Virus record (IMG/VR): IMGVR_UViG_3300046804_003510
Span: 1 to 64,000 of that record
Source: a virus
Length of the DNA: 64,000 nucleotides
Direction: 5' to 3' (one strand)
Shown here piece after piece: positions 27,107 through 36,113 of the stretch. The position numbers were made by a program, and so were the translations under genes. Under the pieces are notes generated by a model, which was not told where the DNA came from, did not search any database, and saw only the letters and a list, made by a program, of their open reading frames with translations. How positions within the stretch are numbered: position 1 is the stretch's first letter; each line of letters opens with the position of its first letter.

Positions 27107-27421
27107 ATGAAAAGTTACAAAGAATTTATTTCAGAAAGCATTAATATTCAGGGGGATTTTAATGGAACCCTAAATATTGGAGCACAACCAACTCCTCAAC
27201 AAGTTGGAGAAGAATTTTCTGTAGATTTTGTTTGGCAAGGAAGTATCTACAGAATTGATATGATTTCTGAGAGTGGAATTCCTTCAAAACAACATCTTAC
27301 AACTCATCTTCAGAATGAATACCCTGGAGCAATTATTCACAACATTTATCCAGGTCTTCAAAAAGTTGAAAACGTAACACAAGTAAAAAGATATCATCCA
27401 GCAAAATTAGAATGGATTTGA
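27107..27421 (+). CDS. Putative internal head protein with capsid-targeting-like N terminus
   Basis: I place the start at ATG 27107, just after the stop of the upstream gene, rather than at an ATG 51 bases earlier. That gives a 104-aa product beginning MKSYKEFISES. This start closely resembles the T4 internal-protein capsid-targeting sequence (MKTYQEFI-type), with a possible gp21 cleavage site after ISE. The rest is a small domain with strands (EEFSVDFVWQGSIYRIDMIS) and a helix (TTHLQNEYPGAII). It lies between gp16 and gp17 among virion genes. Packaging in the head is inferred from the N terminus only. Confidence 0.6.
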   Translation: MKSYKEFISESINIQGDFNGTLNIGAQPTPQQVGEEFSVDFVWQGSIYRIDMISESGIPSKQHLTTHLQNEYPGAIIHNIYPGLQKVENVTQVKRYHPAKLEWI

Positions 27422-27424
27422 TTT

Positions 27425-28738
27425 ATGGCTATTTGGAATATAACTACACAAGATTATTTAAATCAAGAGAGATCTTTATTTGAAGTTTTTGGTGCAGCAA
27501 CAAAAGATGGAAAAATTGTAGATGATTACAATAGATTTCCAGTAAGTGTAAATCCAGATGCTTTTGGTAGAACAAGAGTATCAAATCCACTTACACTATT
27601 TGATTCATCTCACAGATATAGAGACAATAATCTTTGGGAGAGTTTGATTGTAGGGACTGGTTCTACTGTTGGTTTTGTAACAACTCAAGGATTAATTAAT
27701 ATTGGTATTGGAACTACAAGTGGTGATTCGGTTATTAGAGAAACCACCAAAACATTCTCATATCAACCAGGCAAATCTTTGCTTGTATTAAATACTTTTA
27801 TTCCAGCAACACCAAAAACAAACTTAAGACAAAGAGTTGGTTATTTTGGTGCTGATAATGGAATGTATTTTGAAATCAACAATACTACTCCATATTTTGT
27901 GGAAAGAAGTTTATCTACAGGAACTGAAAATGCAGTTGCACAAAATAATTGGAATATTGATAAATTAGATGGAACAGGAATTTCTGGTATCACATTAGAT
28001 ATTAGCAAAGCACAAATTCTTTGGATGGATATTGAGTGGTTAGGTCTTGGGACAGTAAGAATGGGATTTGTAATTAATGGAAAATTTATTCATGCACACT
28101 CATTCCATCACTCAAACTTAATTCAATCAACTTATATTACAACAGCATCTCTTCCTTTGAGATATGAGATTGCTAACACTGGAATTACAACTAGTGCAAG
28201 CACTCTCAAACAAATTTGTTCTAGTGTAATTTCTGAAGGTGGTTATGAATTGAGGGGATTGCAGCAGGCAGCAAATACTCCAATTACATCACCAGTAGAT
28301 TTACCAACTCCTGCTGGAACTTATTATCCTGTCATTTCCATTCGCTTGAAATCTTCTCCAAATAGATTAGATGCAATTGTAATTTTGACTGCTCTTTCAT
28401 TAATGGGCACTGGAAATGGTCCACAATACAATTGGCAGATGAGAGCATCAGCAACTACTAGTGGGGGAACTTGGGTCAGTGCTGGTGTAGATAGTGCTGT
28501 AGAATACAAAATTGATGGAGGAACTGTAAGTGGTGGAAGAATTTTAGCATCTGGTTTCTTCACATCATCAAATCAATCTTCTTCATCAGTTGATATTCTC
28601 AAAGAGGCATTATTTAAGTTTCAGTTGGAACGAAATGGATTGACTGGAACTCCTTATGAATTAACTCTTGTATGTGCATCTGATACTGCTGGTGCCGATG
28701 TTTTTGCATCATTAGATTGGGAAGAGATTAGTAGGTAA
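27425..28738 (+). CDS. Virion structural protein, 437 aa
   Basis: The product begins MAIWNITTQDYLNQERSLFE and has a conserved-looking block (VNPDAFGRTRVSNPLTLFDS; RYRDNNLWESLIVGTG), then beta-rich sequence with RQRVGYFGADNGMYFEI and a GGTVSGGRILASGFF segment near the end. This block resembles phage structural proteins with jelly-roll or fibre-like folds, often annotated only as structural. ATG at 27425 follows 3 bases after the upstream stop, and gp17 follows 5 bases downstream. A decoration or fibre role is a guess. Confidence 0.6.
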   Translation: MAIWNITTQDYLNQERSLFEVFGAATKDGKIVDDYNRFPVSVNPDAFGRTRVSNPLTLFDSSHRYRDNNLWESLIVGTGSTVGFVTTQGLINIGIGTTSGDSVIRETTKTFSYQPGKSLLVLNTFIPATPKTNLRQRVGYFGADNGMYFEINNTTPYFVERSLSTGTENAVAQNNWNIDKLDGTGISGITLDISKAQILWMDIEWLGLGTVRMGFVINGKFIHAHSFHHSNLIQSTYITTASLPLRYEIANTGITTSASTLKQICSSVISEGGYELRGLQQAANTPITSPVDLPTPAGTYYPVISIRLKSSPNRLDAIVILTALSLMGTGNGPQYNWQMRASATTSGGTWVSAGVDSAVEYKIDGGTVSGGRILASGFFTSSNQSSSSVDILKEALFKFQLERNGLTGTPYELTLVCASDTAGADVFASLDWEEISR

Positions 28739-28743
28739 TTTTT

Positions 28744-30402
28744 ATGGCAGGTGACATTTATCTTGGTAATCCTCTTTTAAAAAAAGCAAATACTCCAATT
28801 GAATTTACTGAAGATCAAATCTTAGAATTTATAAAATGTAAAAATGATCCAGTATACTTTGCAAAAAATTATATTAAAATCGTTACTTTGGATCACGGTT
28901 TACAACAGTTTAAACCATATCATTTCCAAGAAAAATTAATTAGCAATTTCCACAATCATAGATTTAACATTTGTAAGATGCCTCGTCAGACAGGTAAATC
29001 TACAACTGTGGTATCTTATCTTTTACACTATGCAATTTTTAATGATAATGTAAATATTGCAATTCTTGCCAACAAAGCTTCTACTGCAAGAGACTTGCTT
29101 CAAAGATTGCAAACTGCTTATGAAAACCTTCCAAAATGGTTACAACAGGGGATCATAGCTTGGAACAGAGGATCTATGGAACTGGAGAATGGTTCCAAGA
29201 TTCTTGCTGCTTCTACATCAGCATCAGCAGTTAGAGGTGGATCCTACAACATCATCTTTTTGGATGAGTTTGCATTCGTTCAAAATCACCTTGCTGACGA
29301 TTTCTTTGCATCTGTATATCCTACCATTTCTTCTGGACAGTCTACAAAGGTTATTATTGTTTCTACCCCTCATGGTATGAATCATTTTTATCGCCTTTGG
29401 CATGATGCAGAAAGGGGTAAGAATGAATATGTTCCCACAGAAGTTCACTGGTCAGAAGTTCCAGGAAGAGATGATAAATGGAAAGCACAGACTATTGCAA
29501 ACACATCTGAGCAGCAGTTTAAGATTGAGTTTGAATGCGAATTCTTAGGGTCAGTTGATACTTTAATTGCACCAAGTAAACTCAAAAGTTTAGTATATGA
29601 TAGTCCAGTTAAAAGAAATAAAGGTTTAGATGTTTATGAAGATGCCAAATCTGATAAAGATTATTTAATTACTGTCGATGTTGCAAGAGGAGTTGGGAGT
29701 GATTACTCTGCATTTGTGGTATTTGATATCACGTCCTTTCCACATAAGATTGTAGCAAAATATAGAAATAATGAAATCAAACCTATGCTTTTTCCTAATA
29801 TCATTTTTGATGTTGCAAAAGCATATAATAGTGCTTTTATTTTATGTGAAGTAAATGATGTTGGAGATCAAGTAGCAGCTATCATTCAATATGATCTTGA
29901 GTATCAAAATCTTCTAATGTGTTCTATGAGAGGTCGTGCAGGTCAAATTGTTGGACAAGGTTTCTCTGGAAAGAAAACTCAACTTGGATTAAAGATGTCC
30001 AAAACAGTTAAAAAAGTTGGGTGCCTTAATCTCAAAACTATGATTGAGGAGGATAAACTTATTTTTAATGATTATGAAATTATTAGTGAACTTACAACAT
30101 TTATTCAAAAACACAATTCATTTGAAGCAGAAGAGGGATGTAATGATGACCTTGCCATGTGTCTGGTCATCTATGCATGGTTAGTAGCACAAGATTATTT
30201 TAAAGAACTGACAGAACAGGATGTCAGGAAAAGATTATATGAAGAACAAAAAAATCAAATTGAACAAGATATGGCTCCTTTTGGATTTATGATGACAGGA
30301 TTGGAGGAAAAAACTGAAGTTGATGTTGATGGAGACGTTTGGCATGTTGATGAATATGGAGATAGGTCTCATGAGTTTTCTTATATGTGGGAGTATAGGT
30401 AA
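28744..30402 (+). CDS. 17: Large terminase subunit gp17 (packaging ATPase/nuclease)
   Basis: A 552-residue protein (T4 gp17 is 610). The ATPase domain shows Walker A RQTGKST (81-87), Walker B NIIFLDEFAF (about 169-178, D174 E175) and motif III VIIVSTPHG (about 203-211). The nuclease domain begins at DYLITVDVARGVGSDYSAFVV, with D312 as the first metal ligand, and later has CNDDLAMCL. It drives ATP-dependent packaging of concatemeric DNA at the portal and cuts headful lengths. The next gene, gp18, has its own late promoter. Confidence 0.96.
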   Translation: MAGDIYLGNPLLKKANTPIEFTEDQILEFIKCKNDPVYFAKNYIKIVTLDHGLQQFKPYHFQEKLISNFHNHRFNICKMPRQTGKSTTVVSYLLHYAIFNDNVNIAILANKASTARDLLQRLQTAYENLPKWLQQGIIAWNRGSMELENGSKILAASTSASAVRGGSYNIIFLDEFAFVQNHLADDFFASVYPTISSGQSTKVIIVSTPHGMNHFYRLWHDAERGKNEYVPTEVHWSEVPGRDDKWKAQTIANTSEQQFKIEFECEFLGSVDTLIAPSKLKSLVYDSPVKRNKGLDVYEDAKSDKDYLITVDVARGVGSDYSAFVVFDITSFPHKIVAKYRNNEIKPMLFPNIIFDVAKAYNSAFILCEVNDVGDQVAAIIQYDLEYQNLLMCSMRGRAGQIVGQGFSGKKTQLGLKMSKTVKKVGCLNLKTMIEEDKLIFNDYEIISELTTFIQKHNSFEAEEGCNDDLAMCLVIYAWLVAQDYFKELTEQDVRKRLYEEQKNQIEQDMAPFGFMMTGLEEKTEVDVDGDVWHVDEYGDRSHEFSYMWEYR

Positions 30403-30413
30403 AAGGAGAAATT

Positions 30414-30421
30414 TATAAATA
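30414..30421 (+). promoter_or_regulatory. Late promoter for gp18
   Basis: A perfect T4 late box TATAAATA in the 55-base gap between gp17 and gp18, 36 bases before the start. Further down is GAGGAG, the ribosome site of gp18. Confidence 0.75.
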
Positions 30422-30457
30422 CTTGTAGAGCAAAATGAAGCATTTAGAGGAGTCAAA

Positions 30458-32581
30458 ATGGCGTTAGGCTTAGCATCTCCAGGTATTAAAGTTAGAGAAG
30501 TTGATTTAACAAGGGGTGGGGTCACAAATACAACATCTTTATCTGCAGGAATTGCAGCACCTTTTGCAAAGGGTCCTGTCAATCAAGCAGTAACTATTAC
30601 TAATGAAAATGAATTAGTAAATGTTTTTGGCAAACCTTCCAAAAACAACTATCACTACGAATATTGGTATTCAGCATCAAACTTTCTTTCTTATGGTGGA
30701 AGTTTAAAAGTTGTTAGATGTGGGGGAAACAGTCTTCAAAATTCTAATGCTGGAGTTGGTGTTGCATCAACTGCAGTCAATATTGAAAACTATGATGATT
30801 ATCAAGAAAATGGTTTAACTTCTGCTTATTGGGCAGCAAAGAATCCAGGGTATTGGGCAGAGGGACTTAAAGTTTGTGTGATTGATAACTTTGCAGACCA
30901 AACTTTATCTGGAATTAGTACTACAGGTGCTGTTGTTGGATATGGAGTATCTCAAGCACTATCTGGAGTAGTTCCTGGTGTTGGGACAACTTCAGTTGCA
31001 TCAGGTTATTTAAGAGGAATTATTACAGGAATTGGCGCATCAACTCTTTATGTCAAAGTTACATCACAAGAGTATACTGAAAATGGAGTTTATGCATTTA
31101 GAGCATCCTCCAATGTGATTGTATATAACTCTTCTAGTGTTGCAGTTTCTACAGTTTCTCCTTCATCAGTTCAAGATTGGTACAACTCACAAAATCTTTT
31201 AGATACTGCAAATGGTGATTATACCACCATTTCTTGGAGAAGCGTTGCTCCAAAACCAAGAACAAATAGTTATGTAACAGAAAGAGGTGGTTCAAATGAT
31301 GCCATGCACGTTGTTGTGGTAGACAGCAAAAAAGTAAGTAATGTATCAGGAAATCCACAAACTCTTCTTGAAAAGTTTTTAAATCTCTCAAAAGCAACTG
31401 ATACTAATATTTCTCCATCACAGAATGTATATTACAAGGATTATATTGCACTGAATTCAAATTACATTTATGCTGGAGCATCTATTGGAGATGAAGATGA
31501 TGCAGTCTGGGGAGTAACTCCAGTATCAGTCAAATTTACTTCAGGGTTCTCTGCACAAAGCACAACTGATGGTGCTTGGGATGTAGTTGCTGAAGGAACT
31601 CATTTCAATTCAGTTGGAAATGTTTCTTATGATTTAACTGGAGGAGCAGATTATGATGGTGGAAATGGTGGATTCTCTGCATCACTAACCAACTTTACTG
31701 ATGCTTATGACAAACTTGCAAATGAAACTGAAGTTCCACTCAACTTCTTACTTCAAGGAGGAACTTCATTAGGTAAAGAAGAGGAACAAGCAAAGGCAAA
31801 TTATTTGATTTCTATCGCAGAATCAAGAAAAGATTGTTTAGCATTTATTTCTCCATATAGAACTGGAGTTGTAAATGTAACTCCAGCAGCAACACAACTT
31901 TCAAATGTCCTTTCATTCTTTAGTCCACTGACTTCTTCATCATATGCAGTATTTGATAGTGGATATCAATATGTTTATGACAGATTTAATCAACAATTTG
32001 TTTATATGCCATGTTCAGCAGATGTTGCTGGACTCTGTGTAAGAACTGATATTGAACAGTTCCCTTGGTATTCTCCTGCTGGAAATACCAGAGGTTCTCT
32101 GAAGTTTGCTATCAAACTTGCATACAATCCAGATCAGAATGCAAGAGATCAACTGTATTCTCAGAGAATTAATCCAATCATTTCATCTCCTGGTTCAGGA
32201 ATCATTCTGTTTGGTGATAAGACTGCACTTTCTTATGTCTCAGCATTTGATAGAATTAATGTCAGAAGGCTGTTCATCACAATTGAACAAGCAATTAAGG
32301 GTGCAGCAAATGCTCAACTCTTTGAATTTAATGATTCAACTACAAGAGCAAACTTTATCAACATCGTTGAACCATACTTGAGAGATGTTCAAATCAAGAG
32401 AGGAATTACTGACTTCCTCTTAGTTTGTGATGAAACTAACAACACCCCTGATGTAATTGACAGAAATGAATTTATTGCTGACATTTATGTGAAACCTGCA
32501 AGGTCCATCAACTTTATTGGACTGACCTTTGTTGCTACAAGAACTGGGGTTTCATTTGAAACAATCGTAGGTACAGTTTAA
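30458..32581 (+). CDS. 18: Tail sheath protein gp18
   Basis: A 707-residue protein (T4 gp18 is 659). The start MALGLASPGIKVREVDLTRG and the end (TRANFINIVEPYLRDVQIKR; NFIGLTFVATRTGVSFET) are the conserved sheath core that forms the inner contractile fold. The middle (residues 100-400) is the variable outward-facing part. It polymerises around the gp19 tube and contracts on infection. It is preceded by a perfect late promoter and a strong ribosome site. Confidence 0.95.
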   Translation: MALGLASPGIKVREVDLTRGGVTNTTSLSAGIAAPFAKGPVNQAVTITNENELVNVFGKPSKNNYHYEYWYSASNFLSYGGSLKVVRCGGNSLQNSNAGVGVASTAVNIENYDDYQENGLTSAYWAAKNPGYWAEGLKVCVIDNFADQTLSGISTTGAVVGYGVSQALSGVVPGVGTTSVASGYLRGIITGIGASTLYVKVTSQEYTENGVYAFRASSNVIVYNSSSVAVSTVSPSSVQDWYNSQNLLDTANGDYTTISWRSVAPKPRTNSYVTERGGSNDAMHVVVVDSKKVSNVSGNPQTLLEKFLNLSKATDTNISPSQNVYYKDYIALNSNYIYAGASIGDEDDAVWGVTPVSVKFTSGFSAQSTTDGAWDVVAEGTHFNSVGNVSYDLTGGADYDGGNGGFSASLTNFTDAYDKLANETEVPLNFLLQGGTSLGKEEEQAKANYLISIAESRKDCLAFISPYRTGVVNVTPAATQLSNVLSFFSPLTSSSYAVFDSGYQYVYDRFNQQFVYMPCSADVAGLCVRTDIEQFPWYSPAGNTRGSLKFAIKLAYNPDQNARDQLYSQRINPIISSPGSGIILFGDKTALSYVSAFDRINVRRLFITIEQAIKGAANAQLFEFNDSTTRANFINIVEPYLRDVQIKRGITDFLLVCDETNNTPDVIDRNEFIADIYVKPARSINFIGLTFVATRTGVSFETIVGTV

Positions 32582-32601
32582 TTTAATCAGGAGAAACAAA
32601 A

Positions 32602-33252
32602 ATGGCTACTTTTCAACAAAGGACTATTGATGCCTTTAAAACTAAATTAAAGGGTGGTGGTTCTCGTAGTAACTTATTTGAAGTAAGTTTTGGGTCTCAA
32701 TTGGGAGGACTTCCTGGAACTACTGCAACTTCTACAGGAGCAACCAATTCAGTATTTTCACAATTGGGTGTTACTTTTGAAGATGGTGATTTGATGTTAA
32801 TCAAAGCAGCTGGTATGCCTGCATCAAATATTACAGAAATTCCAGTTCCATTTAGAGGAAGAACACTTAAAATTGCTGGAGATAGAACTTTTGACATCTG
32901 GACTATTACTGTTTTAAATGACACCGACTTCAAATGGAGAAGTTTCTTTGAGAGGTGGGTCAATTATATTGTTAAAACTTCTGATGGTTCTGGTACTATT
33001 AATCCATCAGAATATATGGCAGATATGAATGTAAGTCAACTTTCAAGAGGACCTGGAGTTGCTCCTAACGTAGCAAATCCAAATCAAATTGATGTTTTGA
33101 GAAAGTATGTAGTTAAAGGTGTATTCCCAACTGCTGTTTCTGCCATTGATCTTTCATACAATAATGAAAATGAAATTGAAGAGTTTACAGTAGATCTTCA
33201 AGTTCAATACTGGGAAGCATATACTGGAACCAACTCTTCAGATATCGTCTAA
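32602..33252 (+). CDS. 19: Tail tube protein gp19
   Basis: A 216-residue protein (T4 gp19 is 163). Features are QRTIDAFKTKLKGGGSRSNL, FEVSF, AGMPASNITEIPVPFRGRTLKIAGDRTFDIWTI and a C-terminal FTVDLQVQYWEAY strand. Hexameric rings of it form the inner tail tube. It follows gp18 with a 20-base gap containing CAGGAGAAAC, a strong ribosome site. Confidence 0.95.
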   Translation: MATFQQRTIDAFKTKLKGGGSRSNLFEVSFGSQLGGLPGTTATSTGATNSVFSQLGVTFEDGDLMLIKAAGMPASNITEIPVPFRGRTLKIAGDRTFDIWTITVLNDTDFKWRSFFERWVNYIVKTSDGSGTINPSEYMADMNVSQLSRGPGVAPNVANPNQIDVLRKYVVKGVFPTAVSAIDLSYNNENEIEEFTVDLQVQYWEAYTGTNSSDIV

Positions 33253-33255
33253 ATA
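33248..33255 (+). promoter_or_regulatory. Possible late promoter box for gp20
   Basis: TCTAAATA overlapping the gp19 stop, 23-24 bases before the gp20 ATG. It has the same deviation as the box before gp13. Confidence 0.35.
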
Positions 33256-33278
33256 CTTCTACAGTTTAAATTTATACT

Positions 33279-34943
33279 ATGCCAAAACTTTTTGGATTTT
33301 CTATTGAAGACGAGAAAAAATTACCTAAAGGTGCTATATCCCCTGTCCCCGAAAATAACGAGGACGGGGTTGATTATTATATCACCAGTGGTTTTTATGG
33401 ACAATATGTAGATATTGAAGGTGTATTCAGAAATGAATATGACCTGATTAGAAGATATCGTGAAATGTCTTTACATCCAGAGTGTGATAATGCTATTGAA
33501 AATATTGTAAATGAAGCTATTATTAGTGACTTAAATGATTCTCCTATTGAAATTGAACTAAGTAATATTAATGCCAGTGATGGACTTAAAAAGATTATCA
33601 GAGAAGAATTTAAATATATTAAAGATATGATGGACTTTGATAAAAAGTCCCATGAAATTTTTAGAAATTGGTATGTAGATGGACGTCTTTTATATCATAA
33701 AGTTATTGATTTAAAACATCCAGAAGAAGGAATTAAAGATATTAGATATATGGACCCCCTCAAAGTTAAATTTATGAGGGTTGAGAGAAAGACTGGACAA
33801 GAACTTGGTAAAGCTTATATTACAGATGCAAGAGATAGAGATGCATTTGTAGAACCTCAAATTGACGAATATTTTATGTATTATCCAGATTCCAGCATTC
33901 AAAAATATGCTGCAACTGGAAAGGGAATTCAGATTGCAAAGGATGCTATGACTTTTGTAACTTCTGGACTTGTAGATAGAAATAGAAAACTTACATTATC
34001 ATATCTCCATAAAGCAATTAAAGCTCTTAATCAACTAAGAATGATTGAAGATGCTTTAGTCATTTACAGACTTTCACGTGCTCCAGAACGTAGAATTTTC
34101 TATATTGATGTTGGAAATCTTCCTAAGGTAAAGGCAGAGCAATACCTTAGAGACGTAATGAACAGATATAGAAATAAACTTGTCTATGATGCAAATACTG
34201 GTGAAATGCGTGATGACAAGAGATTTATGAGTATGATGGAAGATTTTTGGCTTCCAAGAAGAGAAGGTGGTAGAGGAACTGAAATCACAACTCTTCCTGG
34301 TGGACAAAATCTTGGTGAATTAACTGATGTTCATTATTTTCAAAAGAAACTTTTTAGAGCATTAAATGTTCCAGAATCAAGAACTGCTTCTGATGGAGGA
34401 TTTAATCTTGGGCGTTCATCTGAAATCTTAAGAGATGAATTAATGTTTGGTAAGTTTATTGGAAGATTGAGAAAAAGATTCTGCAATCTTTTCCATGATA
34501 TGTTAAAGACACAATTACTTCTTAAAAATATTGTAACACCAGAAGATTGGGAAAAGTTAAGCGATCATATTCAGTATGATTATCTTTATGATAGTCACTT
34601 TGCAGAACTTAAAGAAACTGAATTGATGAATGAAAGATTGAATCTTGCTGCAGCAGTTCAACCTTATATTGGAACATATTACTCAAAAGATTATGTAAGA
34701 AGAAGAATTCTGAGACAAACTGATCAAGAAATTGTTGATCAGGATAAACTGATTAAGAAAGAAATTTCTCAAGGGCAGTATGCAGATCCACTTGAAAACC
34801 CTCCAATGGGACCAAATGGTTCTCCAATTCTTCCCATTTCTGCAGATCAACAAATGCAAATGTTGGGTCAAATTCCTATGGAACCTGGATTAGACTCTCA
34901 AGGAGCAGCAACTCAAGTTAATACCAAAGGCGCAGAAATATAA
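33279..34943 (+). CDS. 20: Portal protein gp20
   Basis: A 554-residue protein (T4 gp20 is 524). It has clear portal motifs: EYDLIRRYREMSLHPECDNA, AIENIVNEAI, LSRAPERRIFYIDVGNLPKVKAEQYLRD, GGRGTEITTLPGGQNLGEL and NVPESRTASDGGFNLGRSSEI. It forms the dodecameric vertex through which DNA is packaged, and nucleates head assembly. The stop codon overlaps a perfect late promoter for the next gene. This gene is the usual marker for marine T4-like phages. Confidence 0.96.
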   Translation: MPKLFGFSIEDEKKLPKGAISPVPENNEDGVDYYITSGFYGQYVDIEGVFRNEYDLIRRYREMSLHPECDNAIENIVNEAIISDLNDSPIEIELSNINASDGLKKIIREEFKYIKDMMDFDKKSHEIFRNWYVDGRLLYHKVIDLKHPEEGIKDIRYMDPLKVKFMRVERKTGQELGKAYITDARDRDAFVEPQIDEYFMYYPDSSIQKYAATGKGIQIAKDAMTFVTSGLVDRNRKLTLSYLHKAIKALNQLRMIEDALVIYRLSRAPERRIFYIDVGNLPKVKAEQYLRDVMNRYRNKLVYDANTGEMRDDKRFMSMMEDFWLPRREGGRGTEITTLPGGQNLGELTDVHYFQKKLFRALNVPESRTASDGGFNLGRSSEILRDELMFGKFIGRLRKRFCNLFHDMLKTQLLLKNIVTPEDWEKLSDHIQYDYLYDSHFAELKETELMNERLNLAAAVQPYIGTYYSKDYVRRRILRQTDQEIVDQDKLIKKEISQGQYADPLENPPMGPNGSPILPISADQQMQMLGQIPMEPGLDSQGAATQVNTKGAEI

Positions 34944-34946
34944 ATA
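34939..34946 (+). promoter_or_regulatory. Late promoter for the gp67-like/gp21 genes
   Basis: A perfect TATAAATA overlapping the gp20 stop codon, 23 bases before the ATG at 34970. It would drive the core scaffold and protease genes. Confidence 0.7.
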
Positions 34947-34969
34947 CTTTTATAAACTTTGAGGTTTTT

Positions 34970-35143
34970 ATGGAATCTAATGAAGATTTACTTGATATTT
35001 TGATGACTGATAATTCTGCAGAAAGAGCTTCTGACAAAATTAAAGAAATTCTTTATACCAAATCTGCAGAAAAAATCAACTCATATAGGCCTGTGGTTGC
35101 ACAAGCGATGTTTGGTAATGCTCAATCAGATACAGAGGAATAA
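34970..35143 (+). CDS. Putative prohead core protein (gp67 position), 57 aa
   Basis: ATG at 34970, TAA at 35141-35143, giving 57 aa. The start MESNEDLLDILMTDNSAERA and the segment KIKEILYTKSAEKINSYRPVVA give a helical protein resembling the N-terminal half of T4 gp67 and lying exactly in its place, between gp20 and gp21. T4 gp67 is 80 residues with a long acidic tail; that tail is missing here apart from DTEE. The next gene starts within its stop codon (TAATG). The prohead-core role is inferred from position and helix pattern. Confidence 0.6.
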   Translation: MESNEDLLDILMTDNSAERASDKIKEILYTKSAEKINSYRPVVAQAMFGNAQSDTEE

Positions 35144-35409
35144 TGCAAAGAACTAAAATTATAGCAACTCAAGAAAATCTTGGAACATCTGCTGGAGCTG
35201 CTACCAGTATTTCTTATGCAACTGTAGTCAGATTGTATAACAATACTTCTGGAATTGTTACTGTTGGAATTGCAGAATCAGTTGGAGCAGCATCTACTTC
35301 ATATTTTGCTATGCCTGCAAGTTCAGTTGAATTTGTTGAAAAAGTAGCATCTCAAGTTATTTGGGCTACTTCTGCTATCCCAGCCAATAAAGTAGGATTT
35401 ACCAATTAA
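35143..35409 (+). CDS. Small virion-like protein, 88 aa
   Basis: The product starts MQRTKIIATQENLGTSAGAA and continues with short hydrophobic strands (ATVVRLYNNTSGIVTVGIAES) to a VGFTN end. It is small, Ala/Ser/Thr-rich and probably a beta-sandwich. It occupies the T4 gene 68 position but looks unlike a helical scaffold protein. Similar proteins recur in cyanophages without a known function. Translational coupling to the gp67-like gene (TAATG) and closeness to gp21 point to a head component. Confidence 0.6.
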   Translation: MQRTKIIATQENLGTSAGAATSISYATVVRLYNNTSGIVTVGIAESVGAASTSYFAMPASSVEFVEKVASQVIWATSAIPANKVGFTN

Positions 35410-35413
35410 AGAA

Positions 35414-36064
35414 ATGAAACTCATCACAGAAGAGATCGAATCTATCGAAATTATTACTGAAGAATCTGAAGGGAAAAAAACTCTGTATATTACAGGGCCA
35501 TTCCTTCAAGCTGAAGTAACAAATAGAAATGGAAGATGTTATCCATTTTCTATTTTAGAGCGTGAAGTTAAAAGGTATAATGATACCTTTATTAAAAATG
35601 GTCGTGCTCTTGGTGAACTTGGACATCCAGATGGACCTAGTGTAAATTTGGATAGAGTTTCTCATATGATTACATCTCTTCATTCAGAAGGTAATACTTT
35701 TGTAGGTAAAGCAAAAGTACTTGATACTCCAATGGGAAATATTGCTAAATCTCTTCTTGATGAAGGAGTCATGTTAGGGGTTTCTTCAAGAGGAGTTGGT
35801 TCTCTGATTGAAAAAAATGGCGTCAAATATGTCAGTGATGACTTTATGTTAGCAACTGCTGCTGATATTGTTGCAGATCCTTCTGCTCCTGATGCATTTG
35901 TTCAGGGAATTATGGAAGGCAAAGAATGGGTGTGGGAAGGTGGAATCTTAAAAGAAAAAGCAGCAGAAACTGCTAAAAGACAAGTTGAATATTATTCAAG
36001 AAATAGAAAATTAAGTGAACAAAAGAAACTTAAACTTCTTAATGACTATCTCTTAAATCTGTAA
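35414..36064 (+). CDS. 21: Prohead core protease gp21
   Basis: A 216-residue protein (T4 gp21 is 212). It is an S77/U9-type serine protease of the herpesvirus assemblin fold. GELGHPDGP gives the catalytic His (H71) and LGVSSRGVGS the nucleophile region (S124/S125). FLQAEVTNRNGRCYP is typical. It cuts head proteins after (L/I)xE sites, which matters for the FLTE site in gp23 and the targeting sequences discussed here. It is 4 bases after the 88-aa gene. Confidence 0.95.
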   Translation: MKLITEEIESIEIITEESEGKKTLYITGPFLQAEVTNRNGRCYPFSILEREVKRYNDTFIKNGRALGELGHPDGPSVNLDRVSHMITSLHSEGNTFVGKAKVLDTPMGNIAKSLLDEGVMLGVSSRGVGSLIEKNGVKYVSDDFMLATAADIVADPSAPDAFVQGIMEGKEWVWEGGILKEKAAETAKRQVEYYSRNRKLSEQKKLKLLNDYLLNL

Positions 36065-36066
36065 TT

Positions 36067-36074
36067 TATAAATA
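36067..36074 (+). promoter_or_regulatory. Late promoter for gp22
   Basis: A perfect TATAAATA immediately after the gp21 stop, 39 bases before gp22. The ribosome site ATTCGGAGAA follows. Confidence 0.75.
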
Positions 36075-36113
36075 AATATAGAATAAAATAAAGAATTTAT
36101 TCGGAGAATACAA

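Noticed and set aside
29189-29380. Overlapping + strand 63-aa frame within gp17
   Set aside because: It is a shadow frame over the ATPase motifs of gp17, with no ribosome site.
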